Shown piece after piece: positions 1-8,261 of a stretch of 35,960 nucleotides of DNA (its first letter is position 1; each line of letters begins with the position of its first letter). Both the position numbers and the translations under genes were made by a program. Source of the DNA: Chryseobacterium takakiae (GTDB taxonomy: Bacteria; Bacteroidota; Bacteroidia; Flavobacteriales; Weeksellaceae). The notes below the pieces were generated by a model. It made no database searches, was not told the origin of the DNA, and saw only the letters and a program-made list of their open reading frames with translations. The stretch lies in NCBI RefSeq assembly GCF_900129385.1, contig NZ_FQVO01000021.1:1-35960 (forward strand), given 5' to 3'.

Positions 1-1586
1 AACATTTTCTTGAACGCATCGATATCCTGAATAATCCCGAAAACCCTGTTGCAGACTTCACCTTCAAATTCAGGAAGTCCTTTTACCCTTACCCAAATTG
101 TAACACCGTCATTACGGACAAGCTGTAATTCTTCATCGAAAGGAATACCTTCTGTAACCGCTCTGTTAAAGAGGAACTTCATTCTTTCCCGGCTGTCTTC
201 TTTATAGAATCCTATGGCATTGTCGAAATCAGGCTGAAAATTATTTTTAATTCTATGAATTTCTTTTGTACTCTGGGACCAGAAAACATTTCCTGTTTTC
301 ATGTTGACTTCCCAGCCTCCCACCTGGGCAACGGAGCTTGTCTGCTCCAGCATTTTTTTAGTATAAATAAGGTCTTTCTCAAGCGTCATTCTTTCGGTAA
401 CATTAAGAGCAGTACTTACTACATAAGGTTTTCCTTCCTTATCAACCTCCACCATATTATGGTACATCCAAATCAATTCTTCGCCTTCTTTGGTTTTGAG
501 AATCATGGTTCCGAAATCTTCGTTATTTTGCTTGATGCGGTCCAGATATTGTTTTAGTAAAAGCCAGTTTTGTTCCGGGACAAGATCTTTCAGATTAAGA
601 CTTGTAACCTCATCTGCAGAGTAATGTAATGTCTCTCTTCCTTTTTCATTTACGGCCAGAATATTTCCTTCCATATCATGCATGCTCATCAAACCGATGG
701 CATTTTCAAAGAAACTCCTGAAACGTCGTTCTGAACTTTCCAGCTGGCGTCTTTCTTCGATCTGCTGGGTAATATTAATTCCGAAACAGAATATTTCGGA
801 GTATTTCTGATTTTGTGTAAGATACCATTCTACAATTACCAAAGTGCCGTCTTCAACTTTCGTAGAAGTGGTAAAAGTCGCTTCTTTCATGCTGCCGGGA
901 AATTTTTCAAGCTCCGGCAAAGTTTTTTTATCCTGTTCTAAAAGCGTTAAAAAATTATGCTCTATTGCTTTATCTTTAGTGACCGAAAAAACTTTTTCAA
1001 AAGAAGGGTTAACATCTTTCAGCATAAATTTATTATCCAGCACACAGATAAGATTATTTGAAATATTAAACGTCTGCTGGAAATATTCTGCATTGATGAT
1101 CTCTCTGTTGCTCACTAAAAGCTTAGTCACAACTTCACCAAGCTTTTTGAGCGCGGAGATTTGATTCTCTGAAATGGTTCTTGGTTGAAAATCGATTACA
1201 CAGATGGTTCCCAAAGCAAATCCTTCGCTATCAATAAGCGGAATACCTGCATAAAAGCGGATTCCTCCTTCCAGAATGATAGGATTATCGGAGGATCTTT
1301 TATCCAACAGGGTATCATTAATAACCACAACTTCCGAGCTTGCTATGGAATACTGGCATAATGTATCCTTGCGGTCTACAGAGTCTATAGCAAGTCCTAT
1401 ACAGCTTTGAATCCTCTGTGTATCTGCTTCCATAATTGATATCAGCGATGCCGGACATCCTGTAATAAGACATGCCGTTTCTGCAAAAACATCCAACTCG
1501 GGATCTTTACCCAGATTGATCAGATCAAGAAGCTCCAGTTTTTTTATTCTCCCAGCTTCATTATCGGGAAAAGGGTAATTATTCAT
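1..1586 (-). CDS. GAF/multi-PAS sensor protein, probably histidine kinase (N-terminal part, cut by window edge)
   Basis: The frame is open from an ATG at 1586 to the window edge (about 528 codons); the C-terminus lies outside. Residues about 25-165 read as a GAF domain (for example FAETACLITGCPASLISIME and GTICVIDFQPRTIS). At least three PAS/PAC units follow, with typical PAC text such as YVVSTALNVTERMTLEKDL and VFGIIQDIDAFKKM. No membrane segment is visible, so it is probably a cytosolic sensor. This layout is usual for hybrid or simple sensor histidine kinases of Bacteroidota, but no HisKA or HATPase domain is in view, so the kinase part is inferred. I chose the start because it gives a complete GAF domain and AT-rich noncoding DNA lies upstream. 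Confidence 0.8.
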   Translation of the reverse strand, partial: MNNYPFPDNEAGRIKKLELLDLINLGKDPELDVFAETACLITGCPASLISIMEADTQRIQSCIGLAIDSVDRKDTLCQYSIASSEVVVINDTLLDKRSSDNPIILEGGIRFYAGIPLIDSEGFALGTICVIDFQPRTISENQISALKKLGEVVTKLLVSNREIINAEYFQQTFNISNNLICVLDNKFMLKDVNPSFEKVFSVTKDKAIEHNFLTLLEQDKKTLPELEKFPGSMKEATFTTSTKVEDGTLVIVEWYLTQNQKYSEIFCFGINITQQIEERRQLESSERRFRSFFENAIGLMSMHDMEGNILAVNEKGRETLHYSADEVTSLNLKDLVPEQNWLLLKQYLDRIKQNNEDFGTMILKTKEGEELIWMYHNMVEVDKEGKPYVVSTALNVTERMTLEKDLIYTKKMLEQTSSVAQVGGWEVNMKTGNVFWSQSTKEIHRIKNNFQPDFDNAIGFYKEDSRERMKFLFNRAVTEGIPFDEELQLVRNDGVTIWVRVKGLPEFEGEVCNRVFGIIQDIDAFKKM

Positions 1587-1916
1587 ATTGTTAACTAATT
1601 TCTTTCATAATGTTAAATATAATTAGAAAATTGCTAAAAAAATAGTTTTTTTATAAGTTTTAGTATTATATCACATTTAAGAGATTAGCATTTTCGGGTT
1701 TAAAACTAATAAAAATTTACCTGAGTATCAAAAAAGTAAATTACATATAAGGCAATGTGGTATTTTTTCTCTCAAATTTGAATATAAAAAAGCTCCCCAA
1801 GTGAGGAGCTATAGAAATGACTGCAAAATGAAGTGATAAATATTTCAAAGATATTCGATACCTAAGAACATTTTTATGATTCTTGTCATAAAATATCTTT
1901 TTCACCTTTTACAACA
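1587..1916. other. Intergenic region, AT-rich
   Basis: No credible ORF in either direction. The right half holds the hairpin terminator of the CinA-like gene (1785-1810). The left half is the very AT-rich upstream region of the sensor gene and probably carries its promoter; I cannot assign a clear TTG/TAnnTTTG pair. Confidence 0.5.
1785..1810 (-). terminator. Rho-independent terminator of the CinA-like gene
   Basis: On the minus strand a 6-bp stem AGCTCC/GGAGCT (1791-1796 with 1805-1810, 8-nt loop) runs straight into a T-tract (complement of the A-run at 1786-1791). It lies about 105 bases after the stop of the CinA-like gene and before the sensor gene, so it should separate the two. Confidence 0.65.
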
Positions 1917-2423
1917 TTATGATATTGATCTGTTTTCATGATGTTTATCAAGCTCCAGCTTAAAACAGCCAAGTATAAATTCTGTATAATACAATTGTGC
2001 GTTTACCTGTTTTGTCCGGGAATGCAGATCAAGTTTTTCCGAAAGAATCACCTGTCCTTTATAAACGATCGCAAAATAGGCATACAGCTTTTGTTTTGAT
2101 TCCGGAACCGGTGTGGCATAACCTGTAACCGCAATTGACCAGTCGCTTTTAAAAATCTTTGAAACATTGAGCGCCATAGTTTCGGCAATATTCGGGGATA
2201 CACAGTCGCAAGCCAGCGCTTCAGATTCATCCACCTTCAAAAGATTGATTTTTTCATCAGGGGTATAAGCCGTAATACCTCCTTTATAAAATTTTGAAGC
2301 ATCTTTCATCTGCGAAAAAGAAAACTGTAAAAACCCTGAAGTAACACTTTCTGCTACAGCAATGGTTTCATCTACTTCCAAAAGGTAGTTTCCGATATAT
2401 TTAAACAGGTTTTGCAGTTCCAT
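1917..2423 (-). CDS. CinA family C-terminal-domain protein (nicotinamide-nucleotide amidase-like)
   Basis: 168 aa, matching a stand-alone CinA C-terminal domain (PncC-type), which deamidates nicotinamide mononucleotide in pyridine-nucleotide salvage. Visible family text: the AVAESVTSG segment (usual AESxTGG), YKGGITAYTPDEKINLL, CVSPNIAETMA and SIAVTGYATP. The glycine-rich GGxxxKPVG stretch usual after the last motif is replaced by PVPESKQKLYAY, and the second G of AESxTGG is S, so activity on NMN is uncertain. The frame extends upstream to 2495, but the ATG at 2423 begins right where the domain begins (MELQNLFKYIG). It is a lone gene with its own terminator. Confidence 0.75.
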   Translation of the reverse strand: MELQNLFKYIGNYLLEVDETIAVAESVTSGFLQFSFSQMKDASKFYKGGITAYTPDEKINLLKVDESEALACDCVSPNIAETMALNVSKIFKSDWSIAVTGYATPVPESKQKLYAYFAIVYKGQVILSEKLDLHSRTKQVNAQLYYTEFILGCFKLELDKHHENRSIS

Positions 2424-2838
2424 AATAAAATATATAAGAGATCTTACGGATAGTTCTTCCGAACTGATTCCGATTTTTGAATTTTTTAAAATCATTAATT
2501 CTGTCTATTTTGTAATTTTTAGGATCTGAAGTCTCCAGACTTTCTTTTGCAAAGCAATTAATTCATTAAAACCTGAGAATTTCACACAATTCTGTTCTTA
2601 GCGCTTTACCAGAAAGGTCTCAACCTTCATATGCAAAAGCGTTGCCAGTAAAAACAAACGTGGTATCTGAAATCCTTCTAAATATTTAATATAAAAAATT
2701 GCAGCGAGTAGATTTGCTCTTATAAAAAAGGATTAAATGAATTGGATCTAAGTTAGGAAATATGAGAGATAATTCTTATGATCCTGATCAACATGAAAAT
2801 GCTTATAATTTATGAAATAAGAAGATATTAATTATCAA
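2424..2838. other. Intergenic region without a recognisable gene
   Basis: About 415 bases between the glycosyltransferase stop and the CinA-like start. No ORF with family features on either strand. A short perfect hairpin (AAGTCT-CC-AGACTT, 2529-2542) followed by TCTTTT could be a weak structure, but it has no obvious gene to serve. Confidence 0.4.
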
Positions 2839-3732
2839 TCATAAAATAAAACTAAAGTCTGTGTTTTGCAAACTCAAAAAAGATGGTAAAATAAGAATGT
2901 TTGTGTGATAAAAAAGTAATCTGAATTTTGTCTCTATCCTGTATAAAAGGCCAGACTGATAATGAATTAAATCATATATTTCTTCCGGATTCGTATAATT
3001 CTCGGGAACTTCATGGTTTTTAATTTTTTTAATTCCTCTCCTTTGCATCGTCTCAAATATAACAGATGCGAAAGAGTCCTTTGCAGACTGTTTTGTACTT
3101 TGCTGGGATATTCCGGCGGAATGAAGTCTGTATTTGTACAATACCTCATCAATATACGCCACTCTTCCTAATTCTAAAATTTTAAGATATAAATCCTGGT
3201 CAACCGCCCGCTTCAGATCAGGATTGATGCCCGGAGTTTTAAAGTAAACGTCTTTTCTGAATGTAAAAAAATGGGCAACCTGAATAGGACAATTAAAAAA
3301 ATAAAGATCGTTACAAATTGGCTTGGTCCCGCCGTATATGTATTTTGGAGAAAGGTTCTCATCACACATCAGCATTTTAGAATATGCCGCAATGATATTA
3401 TTATCTTCAAATTTTTCTACTGATTTTTCCAGTGCTTCAGGAAGTAAGGCATCATCCGGATCTAGATACCCGCAAATATCGCCGGCTGCATATTCCATGC
3501 ATACTCCTTTGGTAAAACCACAGCCTTTATTTTCAGAATTTTTATACAATCTGAATCTTGTATCATTCTGTATAAAAGATTCTATAATCTCTAATGAGTT
3601 GTCGGTAGAAGCATCATCTACAATAATGGCCTCCCAGTTCGTATAGGTTTGGTGTATCAATGACAGATAGCAATCTTCAAAGAACTTTCCGTTATTATAG
3701 TGTGCAATCAGCACTGAAATTTTTTTCATCAT
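2839..3732 (-). CDS. Family 2 glycosyltransferase
   Basis: 297 aa with the GT-A fold N-terminus of GT2 enzymes, which transfer a sugar from a nucleotide donor to a surface glycan acceptor. Residues 4-14 (KISVLIAHYNN) form the first strand, VDDAS at 38-42 binds the nucleotide, and DPDD at 91-94 is the metal-binding DxD region. AVDQDLYLKILELG and YIDEVLYKYRLHS further on are typical of the acceptor side. There is no transmembrane segment, so it is cytosolic or membrane-peripheral. A second in-frame ATG follows the first; which one is used cannot be told. It stands alone, not in a visible polysaccharide cluster, so the acceptor is unknown. Confidence 0.88.
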   Translation of the reverse strand: MMKKISVLIAHYNNGKFFEDCYLSLIHQTYTNWEAIIVDDASTDNSLEIIESFIQNDTRFRLYKNSENKGCGFTKGVCMEYAAGDICGYLDPDDALLPEALEKSVEKFEDNNIIAAYSKMLMCDENLSPKYIYGGTKPICNDLYFFNCPIQVAHFFTFRKDVYFKTPGINPDLKRAVDQDLYLKILELGRVAYIDEVLYKYRLHSAGISQQSTKQSAKDSFASVIFETMQRRGIKKIKNHEVPENYTNPEEIYDLIHYQSGLLYRIETKFRLLFYHTNILILPSFLSLQNTDFSFIL

Positions 3733-3945
3733 TAAGGTTTATGAATTAAATTTAGTAAAAAAGATTATAAAATCGAATTTTTTTTTGATATTTTATGAAT
3801 TAATATTAAACAATAGTAACATTATTCCAAAATATCCTTAATGATCAAAATTTTACTTTTTAGGATTTGATAAAAAAACACAATAAAACATATAGTACAA
3901 TTAAATACTATTTTACTGTTATAAATAAATTTTATTACTAAATTT

Positions 3946-3963
3946 ACTCATAAATAAATGAGT
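3946..3963 (+). promoter_or_regulatory. Palindromic operator candidate at the TetR-like gene
   Basis: Perfect inverted repeat ACTCAT-(6 nt)-ATGAGT ending one base before the ATG of the TetR-like regulator (3965). The AT-rich TAAATTTA at 3939-3946 resembles a degenerate Bacteroidota -7 box and touches the palindrome. Size and position suit a TetR dimer autorepressing the run of genes downstream. This is inferred from symmetry and position only. Confidence 0.5.
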
Positions 3964-3964
3964 C

Positions 3965-4624
3965 ATGCAAGAACAAACAAAAATTACAAAGGAAAAAATA
4001 TTCGAATTATATGGTGATTATATTTTAAACTCCGGTGCAAAACCTAAAAACGTATATCTCTTTGCAAAAGAAAATCAATTTGAAGAAATAGAATTCTATC
4101 ATTATTTTTCAGGATTTGAGCAGATAGAAAGAGAAATACTCAATCACCTTTTCATCAAATCCCTGGAACTCTCCCATCAAGTTAATTCTTCTGAAGAAAC
4201 TACTACCAAAGAAAAACTGCTGAATGTCTATTATATTTTCTTTGAAAACCTTACCATGAACAGGTCCCTGGTGTTATCAATTTTAGGAACTCATACAATA
4301 CAAAATATCAAAATCCTCCGGAATCTTCGCGAAACGCACAGGCAGTTCATTAATACTTTAGATTTTAAAGAATGGGAAATATTTGAGAAAGCGAAGCAGG
4401 ATATCAGGACATTCAATGAAAAATCAAGACAGGAAGCACTTTGGCTGCATCTGGTTTCTGCCCTTAATTTCTGGAAAAAAGACACTTCGCCTGATTTTGA
4501 GAAAACTGATATTTTCATCGAAAAAACTATTGATACCGGTTTTGAATTCATTGAAAACGAACCTTTAAGGAAAGTATTGGATCTTGGAAAATTTCTTTGG
4601 AAGGAAAAGTTTAAGACGAGCTAA
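3965..4624 (+). CDS. TetR-like transcriptional regulator
   Basis: 219 aa, predicted helical, and of TetR length. The N-terminal 60 residues fit a TetR helix-turn-helix: KEKIFELYGDYIL, then a recognition-helix region ending NVYLFAKENQFEEIEFYHYF. The remaining roughly 150 residues would be the ligand and dimer domain. The DNA-binding region is divergent (GAKPKNVYLFAKENQF), so the call rests on pattern and length. It is the first gene of a co-directional run with photolyases and an ABC1 kinase, and a perfect palindrome sits over its start, suggesting autoregulation and control of the photoprotective genes. The inducing signal is unknown. Confidence 0.65.
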   Translation: MQEQTKITKEKIFELYGDYILNSGAKPKNVYLFAKENQFEEIEFYHYFSGFEQIEREILNHLFIKSLELSHQVNSSEETTTKEKLLNVYYIFFENLTMNRSLVLSILGTHTIQNIKILRNLRETHRQFINTLDFKEWEIFEKAKQDIRTFNEKSRQEALWLHLVSALNFWKKDTSPDFEKTDIFIEKTIDTGFEFIENEPLRKVLDLGKFLWKEKFKTS

Positions 4625-4648
4625 ACCAGGCTATTTTAAGTTGAATTT

Positions 4649-5131
4649 ATGGAAGGATATTTTAAAGACAAACAGATTGTCCGACAACTTGAAAAAAGTA
4701 AAGGTGGTTATTTTTTTCTGATCATAAATTCAGAAACAGTGGAACAATTGACACGCAAAAAGCAAACAAGGCTTATTTGCAGATTAGATGGTAAAATTTC
4801 ATTTCAATGTGGTCTGAATCATTATGGAGACGGCAATTTCTTCATCATTATTTCTTCCAAAAACATGAAAGCGATCAACAAAAATGATGGAGACCTGATC
4901 TATTTTGAAATCTCCGAAGACCCCAATCCGCTCGGCGCCGAAATTCCTGAAACAGTTCAAATTCTGCTTGAACAGGATGCAGTGCTGAAAGAAAAATTCG
5001 ATCTTTTAACGGATGGAAAGAAAAGAAGCATTCTCTTCCAGGTAAATAAAATAAAAGACATTGACAAACAGGTTATCAAAACTATTGGTCTGATTAACAA
5101 TCCTAATATGGGAAGGCCGAAGAAATTGTAG
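4649..5131 (+). CDS. YdeI/OmpD-associated (OmdA) family protein with DUF1905-like N-terminus
   Basis: 160 aa. The N-terminal 95 residues match the DUF1905 beta-barrel pattern (ICRLDGKISFQCGLNHYGDGNFFIIISSKNMKAI, read in parts). The C-terminal half matches the OmdA helical region (VQILLEQDAVLKEKFDLLT, then SILFQVNKIKDIDKQVIKT), ending in a basic tail. Family members are small soluble proteins of unclear function; some have been linked to antimicrobial or bacteriocin tolerance. It starts 24 bases after the TetR-like stop and is probably co-transcribed with it. Confidence 0.7.
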   Translation: MEGYFKDKQIVRQLEKSKGGYFFLIINSETVEQLTRKKQTRLICRLDGKISFQCGLNHYGDGNFFIIISSKNMKAINKNDGDLIYFEISEDPNPLGAEIPETVQILLEQDAVLKEKFDLLTDGKKRSILFQVNKIKDIDKQVIKTIGLINNPNMGRPKKL

Positions 5132-5197
5132 AGACACATTTTTACAACAGCTCACTCAGATCAGGCTGCGAAACGAAAGAAGTAAAGAAGAATAATG

Positions 5198-5316
5198 CGC
5201 TCCGCAGGAGTGGAATCTGTGTAGAAATTAGGAATAATCGTATTGAAGAGAATTCCTACGGAGTTCAATTTTAAATGAAAAAGATTAAATGAAAAGATTG
5301 CACTCCTACGGAGTGC
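5198..5316. repeat. Three CTCCTACGGAG-type palindromes
   Basis: Three related short palindromes in the gap before the kinase gene: GCTCCGCAGGAGTG near 5199-5212, ATTCCTACGGAGTTC near 5252-5266, and the perfect GCACTCC-TAC-GGAGTGC at 5300-5316. The core is (A/C)CTCC(T/G)(A/C)(C/A)GGAG. Such palindromes look like dispersed intergenic elements; as RNA the last would form a stable 7-bp hairpin between two genes of the run. Confidence 0.6.
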
Positions 5317-5398
5317 TGAAAAAGAAATATAACAGCTACACAGATAAAGCTCCCAAAGGAAGCTATTTCATCAAGTATACGATAAACAAAATTTAAAA

Positions 5399-6715
5399 AT
5401 GAAAACACTCAATAAAATTCCTACAGGAAAAATTGAAAGGACGGGCAGCCTGCTCAAGGCAGGAGCAAAAGTTGGGGTCAACTACCTGAAATATTACGGA
5501 AATAAGATCACGAAAGATGAAGATGAAGCCCGCAAGATTCTCAATGAAGATAACGCTTCAGATATTTATGATTCATTAAAAGAACTGAAAGGCTCCGCTC
5601 TGAAGGTTGCTCAAATGCTGAGCATGGAAAAAAACATACTTCCGGCAGAATATGTGGAAAAATTTTCGCTTTCACAGTTTTCCGTTCCGCCTTTGTCGGG
5701 TGCTTTGGTGAAGAAAACATTCAGAAAATATTTCGGAAAAAATCCGGAAGATATTTTTGATGAATTTTCCGCTGAGTCTGTTAATGCTGCGAGTATCGGA
5801 CAGGTTCACACTGCGAAAAAAGATGGTCAAAAAATGGCGGTTAAAATCCAGTATCCAGGTGTAAGAGAAAGCATTTCCAGCGATCTGAAAATGGTAAAAC
5901 CGATTGCAATGAAGATGTTCAACATCAAAAAAGAAGGTTCGGAATCATATTTTCAGGAGGTGGAAGACAAATTGTTTGAGGAAACCGATTACAATCTGGA
6001 ACTGAAACGCAGCCGACATTTTGCAGAAGAATGCAGCCATCTTCCGAATATTAAATTTCCTCATTATTATGAGCAATACTCATGTGAAAAAATCATTACG
6101 ATGGACTGGATGCCGGGAATTCACTTTTCAGAATTTACCAAAAAACAGAATAATGAGGAAGATTTAAACAAAATAGGACAGACGCTTTGGGATTTTTATA
6201 TGTATCAGATGCATATCCTGAAAAAAGTTCATGCAGATCCGCATCCCGGAAACTTTCTCATTTCGGAAGATAAAGAATTGCTGGTTATTGACTTTGGCTG
6301 CATTAAAGAAATTCCGGAAGACTTTTACATTCCGTATTTTGAATTGGCGAAAGAAGAAAATTTAAAAAATCCTGAAGTTTTCCGTGAGAAATTATTTACA
6401 TTGGAAATTCTTCGTGAAGAAGATTCGCAACAGGAACAAGAGTTTTTTTCAAAATTATTCTACGAATTGCTGGAGCTTTTTACCAGACCTTTCAATCAGG
6501 AGAAATTCAACTTTGCTGATGAGACTTTCTTTCAGGAAATTGCCGAACTCGGACAAAAATATGCCAAGATAAGCAATATAAAAGGAATGAATACCAACCG
6601 TGGTTCCAGACATTTTATTTACCTGAACCGAACGTTTTTTGGATTATACAATATGCTGCACGATCTGAAAGCAAAAGATGTGGCCATTAACAATTTTAAA
6701 AATTATTGTGATTGA
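5399..6715 (+). CDS. ABC1/AarF/UbiB-family atypical kinase
   Basis: 438 aa, the usual length of bacterial ABC1 (UbiB/ADCK-like) proteins. Features in order: the N-terminal inhibitory segment KGSALKVAQMLSM at about 64-76, which corresponds to the family KxGQ motif but reads KVAQ; the Ala-rich nucleotide loop NAASIGQVH at about 129-137; MAVKIQYPG with the ATP-binding Lys at about 149; the catalytic HADPHPGN at about 278-285; and DFG at 298-300. Family members act as ATPases or kinases linked to quinone and isoprenoid lipid metabolism. Here it lies between a regulator and photolyases, so a role in membrane-lipid or quinone protection under light stress is plausible but inferred. Confidence 0.88.
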   Translation: MKTLNKIPTGKIERTGSLLKAGAKVGVNYLKYYGNKITKDEDEARKILNEDNASDIYDSLKELKGSALKVAQMLSMEKNILPAEYVEKFSLSQFSVPPLSGALVKKTFRKYFGKNPEDIFDEFSAESVNAASIGQVHTAKKDGQKMAVKIQYPGVRESISSDLKMVKPIAMKMFNIKKEGSESYFQEVEDKLFEETDYNLELKRSRHFAEECSHLPNIKFPHYYEQYSCEKIITMDWMPGIHFSEFTKKQNNEEDLNKIGQTLWDFYMYQMHILKKVHADPHPGNFLISEDKELLVIDFGCIKEIPEDFYIPYFELAKEENLKNPEVFREKLFTLEILREEDSQQEQEFFSKLFYELLELFTRPFNQEKFNFADETFFQEIAELGQKYAKISNIKGMNTNRGSRHFIYLNRTFFGLYNMLHDLKAKDVAINNFKNYCD

Positions 6716-6733
6716 TTTTTCATAAACTACAAA

Positions 6734-6813
6734 AGGCTTCGACAAGCTCAGCCTGACATTGAAAAAACTTACGGTTAGTATTAGAGATGTCACCCTGAGC
6801 TTGTCGAAGGGTC
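6734..6813. repeat. CTTCGACAAGCTCAG inverted-repeat pair (REP/BIME-like)
   Basis: Two facing arms, GGCTTCGACAAGCTCAGCC (from about 6735) and CCCTGAGCTTGTCGAAGGG (about 6793-6811), separated by some 40 bases including TTAGTATTAGAGATGTCA. The same arm and the same spacer text recur at 9826-9897, and one arm lies inside the gene at 30669-32300. It is a dispersed repeat, here between the ABC1 kinase and DUF2256 genes. Confidence 0.8.
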
Positions 6814-6855
6814 TTTAGAATAATGAAAATCTAATTCAAAAATAAAAATTAAAAT

Positions 6856-7011
6856 ATGCCTTCAGGATTACCTTTCAAAATCTGTGAAGTCTGCGGACTG
6901 CCCTTCAACTGGCGAAAAAAGTGGAAGAAAAACTGGGATGAAGTAAAATATTGCAGCGAAAGATGCCGAAAAAACAAAAAATCAACATTCTCTGGTTCAC
7001 CAAAGATCTGA
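6856..7011 (+). CDS. DUF2256 domain mini-protein (zinc-ribbon-like)
   Basis: 51 aa, a small gene that is easily missed. It starts MPSGLPFKICEVCGLPFNWR, then KKWKKNWDEVKYCSERCRKN. The two Cys pairs (CEVC and CSERC) with the PFNWRKKW and VKYCSxRCR text match DUF2256, a small treble-clef-like family often found beside photolyase/cryptochrome genes. Its role is unknown; metal binding is likely from the cysteines. Its last 49 bases overlap the start of the CRY-DASH gene in another frame, which implies translational coupling. Confidence 0.85.
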   Translation: MPSGLPFKICEVCGLPFNWRKKWKKNWDEVKYCSERCRKNKKSTFSGSPKI

Positions 7012-8261
7012 GAACGAGAGATTCAGAATCCTTATACAAAGCGATGCGGGAAGATTTGCCTTTTCTCGCCGTTTACGTTTTTGATGCTGACTTTTTTCAA
7101 CAACCACAATTCGGATTTAAGAAAATCGGAAAATACCGCTTAAAATTTTTATTGGAAAGTGTTGAAGATTTAAAACAAAATTTAACCGAAAAAAATATTC
7201 CATTTTTAATAAAGTATGGTAAAACGGAAGCGATTTTCAAAGAAATTTCAGAGAGGTTTGAAGTGGTAAAAATTTTCTGCCAGGAAGAATGGACAAGAGA
7301 GGAGAAAGATATCCAAACAAAAATCCTTCAGATGATTCCAGATGCAGTTTGGGAGAAACCGTATTCCCAGTTCCTTGTGCATCCGCTTTTTGTTTTCAAA
7401 ACATTGGTTAAAATTCCGATGCTTTTCACAACCTTCAGGCAAAAGATTGAAAAAAACCTGTTGATCCGCCCTGAGTTTGAATCTGAAAATCTGATGTATG
7501 ATAAAGAATATATCATTAGCGAAAGTGATGAAATTTCACTTGAGTCTTTAGGTTTTGAAGATTTTGAACCAGATAAAAGAAGCGCATTTCCTTTTTCCGG
7601 AGGTGAAGATACAGGTTTAAAAAGGTTACATTATTATTTCCGGGAAACGAAGAGTCTGAGCAAATATAAAGAAACGAGAAACGGTTTGTCAGGAACAGAT
7701 TACAGTTCCAAGTTTTCGCCGTGGCTTTCAGACGGAAGCCTTTCGGCTGTGACGATTTATCACGAAATTAAAAAATATGAAAAAAAATTCGGGGCTAATG
7801 ATTCCACATACTGGTTGATTTTTGAACTGCTCTGGCGGGATTTTTTCAGATACATTTCCTTACAATACAAAGACCTGATTTTCCGGAAAAGTGGAATTAA
7901 TCAACAAAAATATTGTACTGAAAACAATGAAGATCTGATTCAAAAATGGAAAGACGGAGAAACCGATTCCGATTTTGTGAATGCCAATATGCTGGAATTA
8001 AAAAATACCGGCTGGATGAGCAACAGGGGTCGTCAAAATGCAGCTTCCTATTTCTGCAAAATCCTGAAACAGGACTGGAGAATCGGGGCCGCCTATTTTG
8101 AAGAAATGCTGATTGATTATGACGTACACAGTAATTACGGAAACTGGATGTATCTTGCCGGAGTCGGGAATGATAATCGTAACCGGACTTTTAATCCTGA
8201 AAAACAGGCAGAAATATATGATCCCAACGAAGAATTCAGAAAATTATGGCTAAAAGAGTAA
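6963..8261 (+). CDS. Cryptochrome/photolyase, DASH-type
   Basis: 432 aa, cytosolic. The N-terminal Rossmann-type domain opens with INILWFTKDLRTRDSESLYKA. The FAD-binding helical domain contains KFSPWLSDGSLS (about 250-261), WLIFELLWRDFFRY (284-297), GWMSNRGRQNAASY (350-363) and NYGNWMYLAGVGNDNRNRTF (391-410), a DASH signature. DASH proteins bind FAD and an antenna cofactor and repair cyclobutane dimers mainly in single-stranded DNA; some signal blue light. The frame is open further up to a TTG at 6951, but the ATG at 6963 starts right before the conserved strand. It overlaps DUF2256 upstream by 49 nt and the next photolyase-like gene by 16 nt, so the three are translationally coupled. Confidence 0.93.
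   Translation: MPKKQKINILWFTKDLRTRDSESLYKAMREDLPFLAVYVFDADFFQQPQFGFKKIGKYRLKFLLESVEDLKQNLTEKNIPFLIKYGKTEAIFKEISERFEVVKIFCQEEWTREEKDIQTKILQMIPDAVWEKPYSQFLVHPLFVFKTLVKIPMLFTTFRQKIEKNLLIRPEFESENLMYDKEYIISESDEISLESLGFEDFEPDKRSAFPFSGGEDTGLKRLHYYFRETKSLSKYKETRNGLSGTDYSSKFSPWLSDGSLSAVTIYHEIKKYEKKFGANDSTYWLIFELLWRDFFRYISLQYKDLIFRKSGINQQKYCTENNEDLIQKWKDGETDSDFVNANMLELKNTGWMSNRGRQNAASYFCKILKQDWRIGAAYFEEMLIDYDVHSNYGNWMYLAGVGNDNRNRTFNPEKQAEIYDPNEEFRKLWLKE

Noticed and set aside
2529..2542. Perfect 6-bp hairpin as terminator of the glycosyltransferase
   Set aside because: It lies about 300 bases after the stop and its T-rich side is on the wrong strand for that gene.
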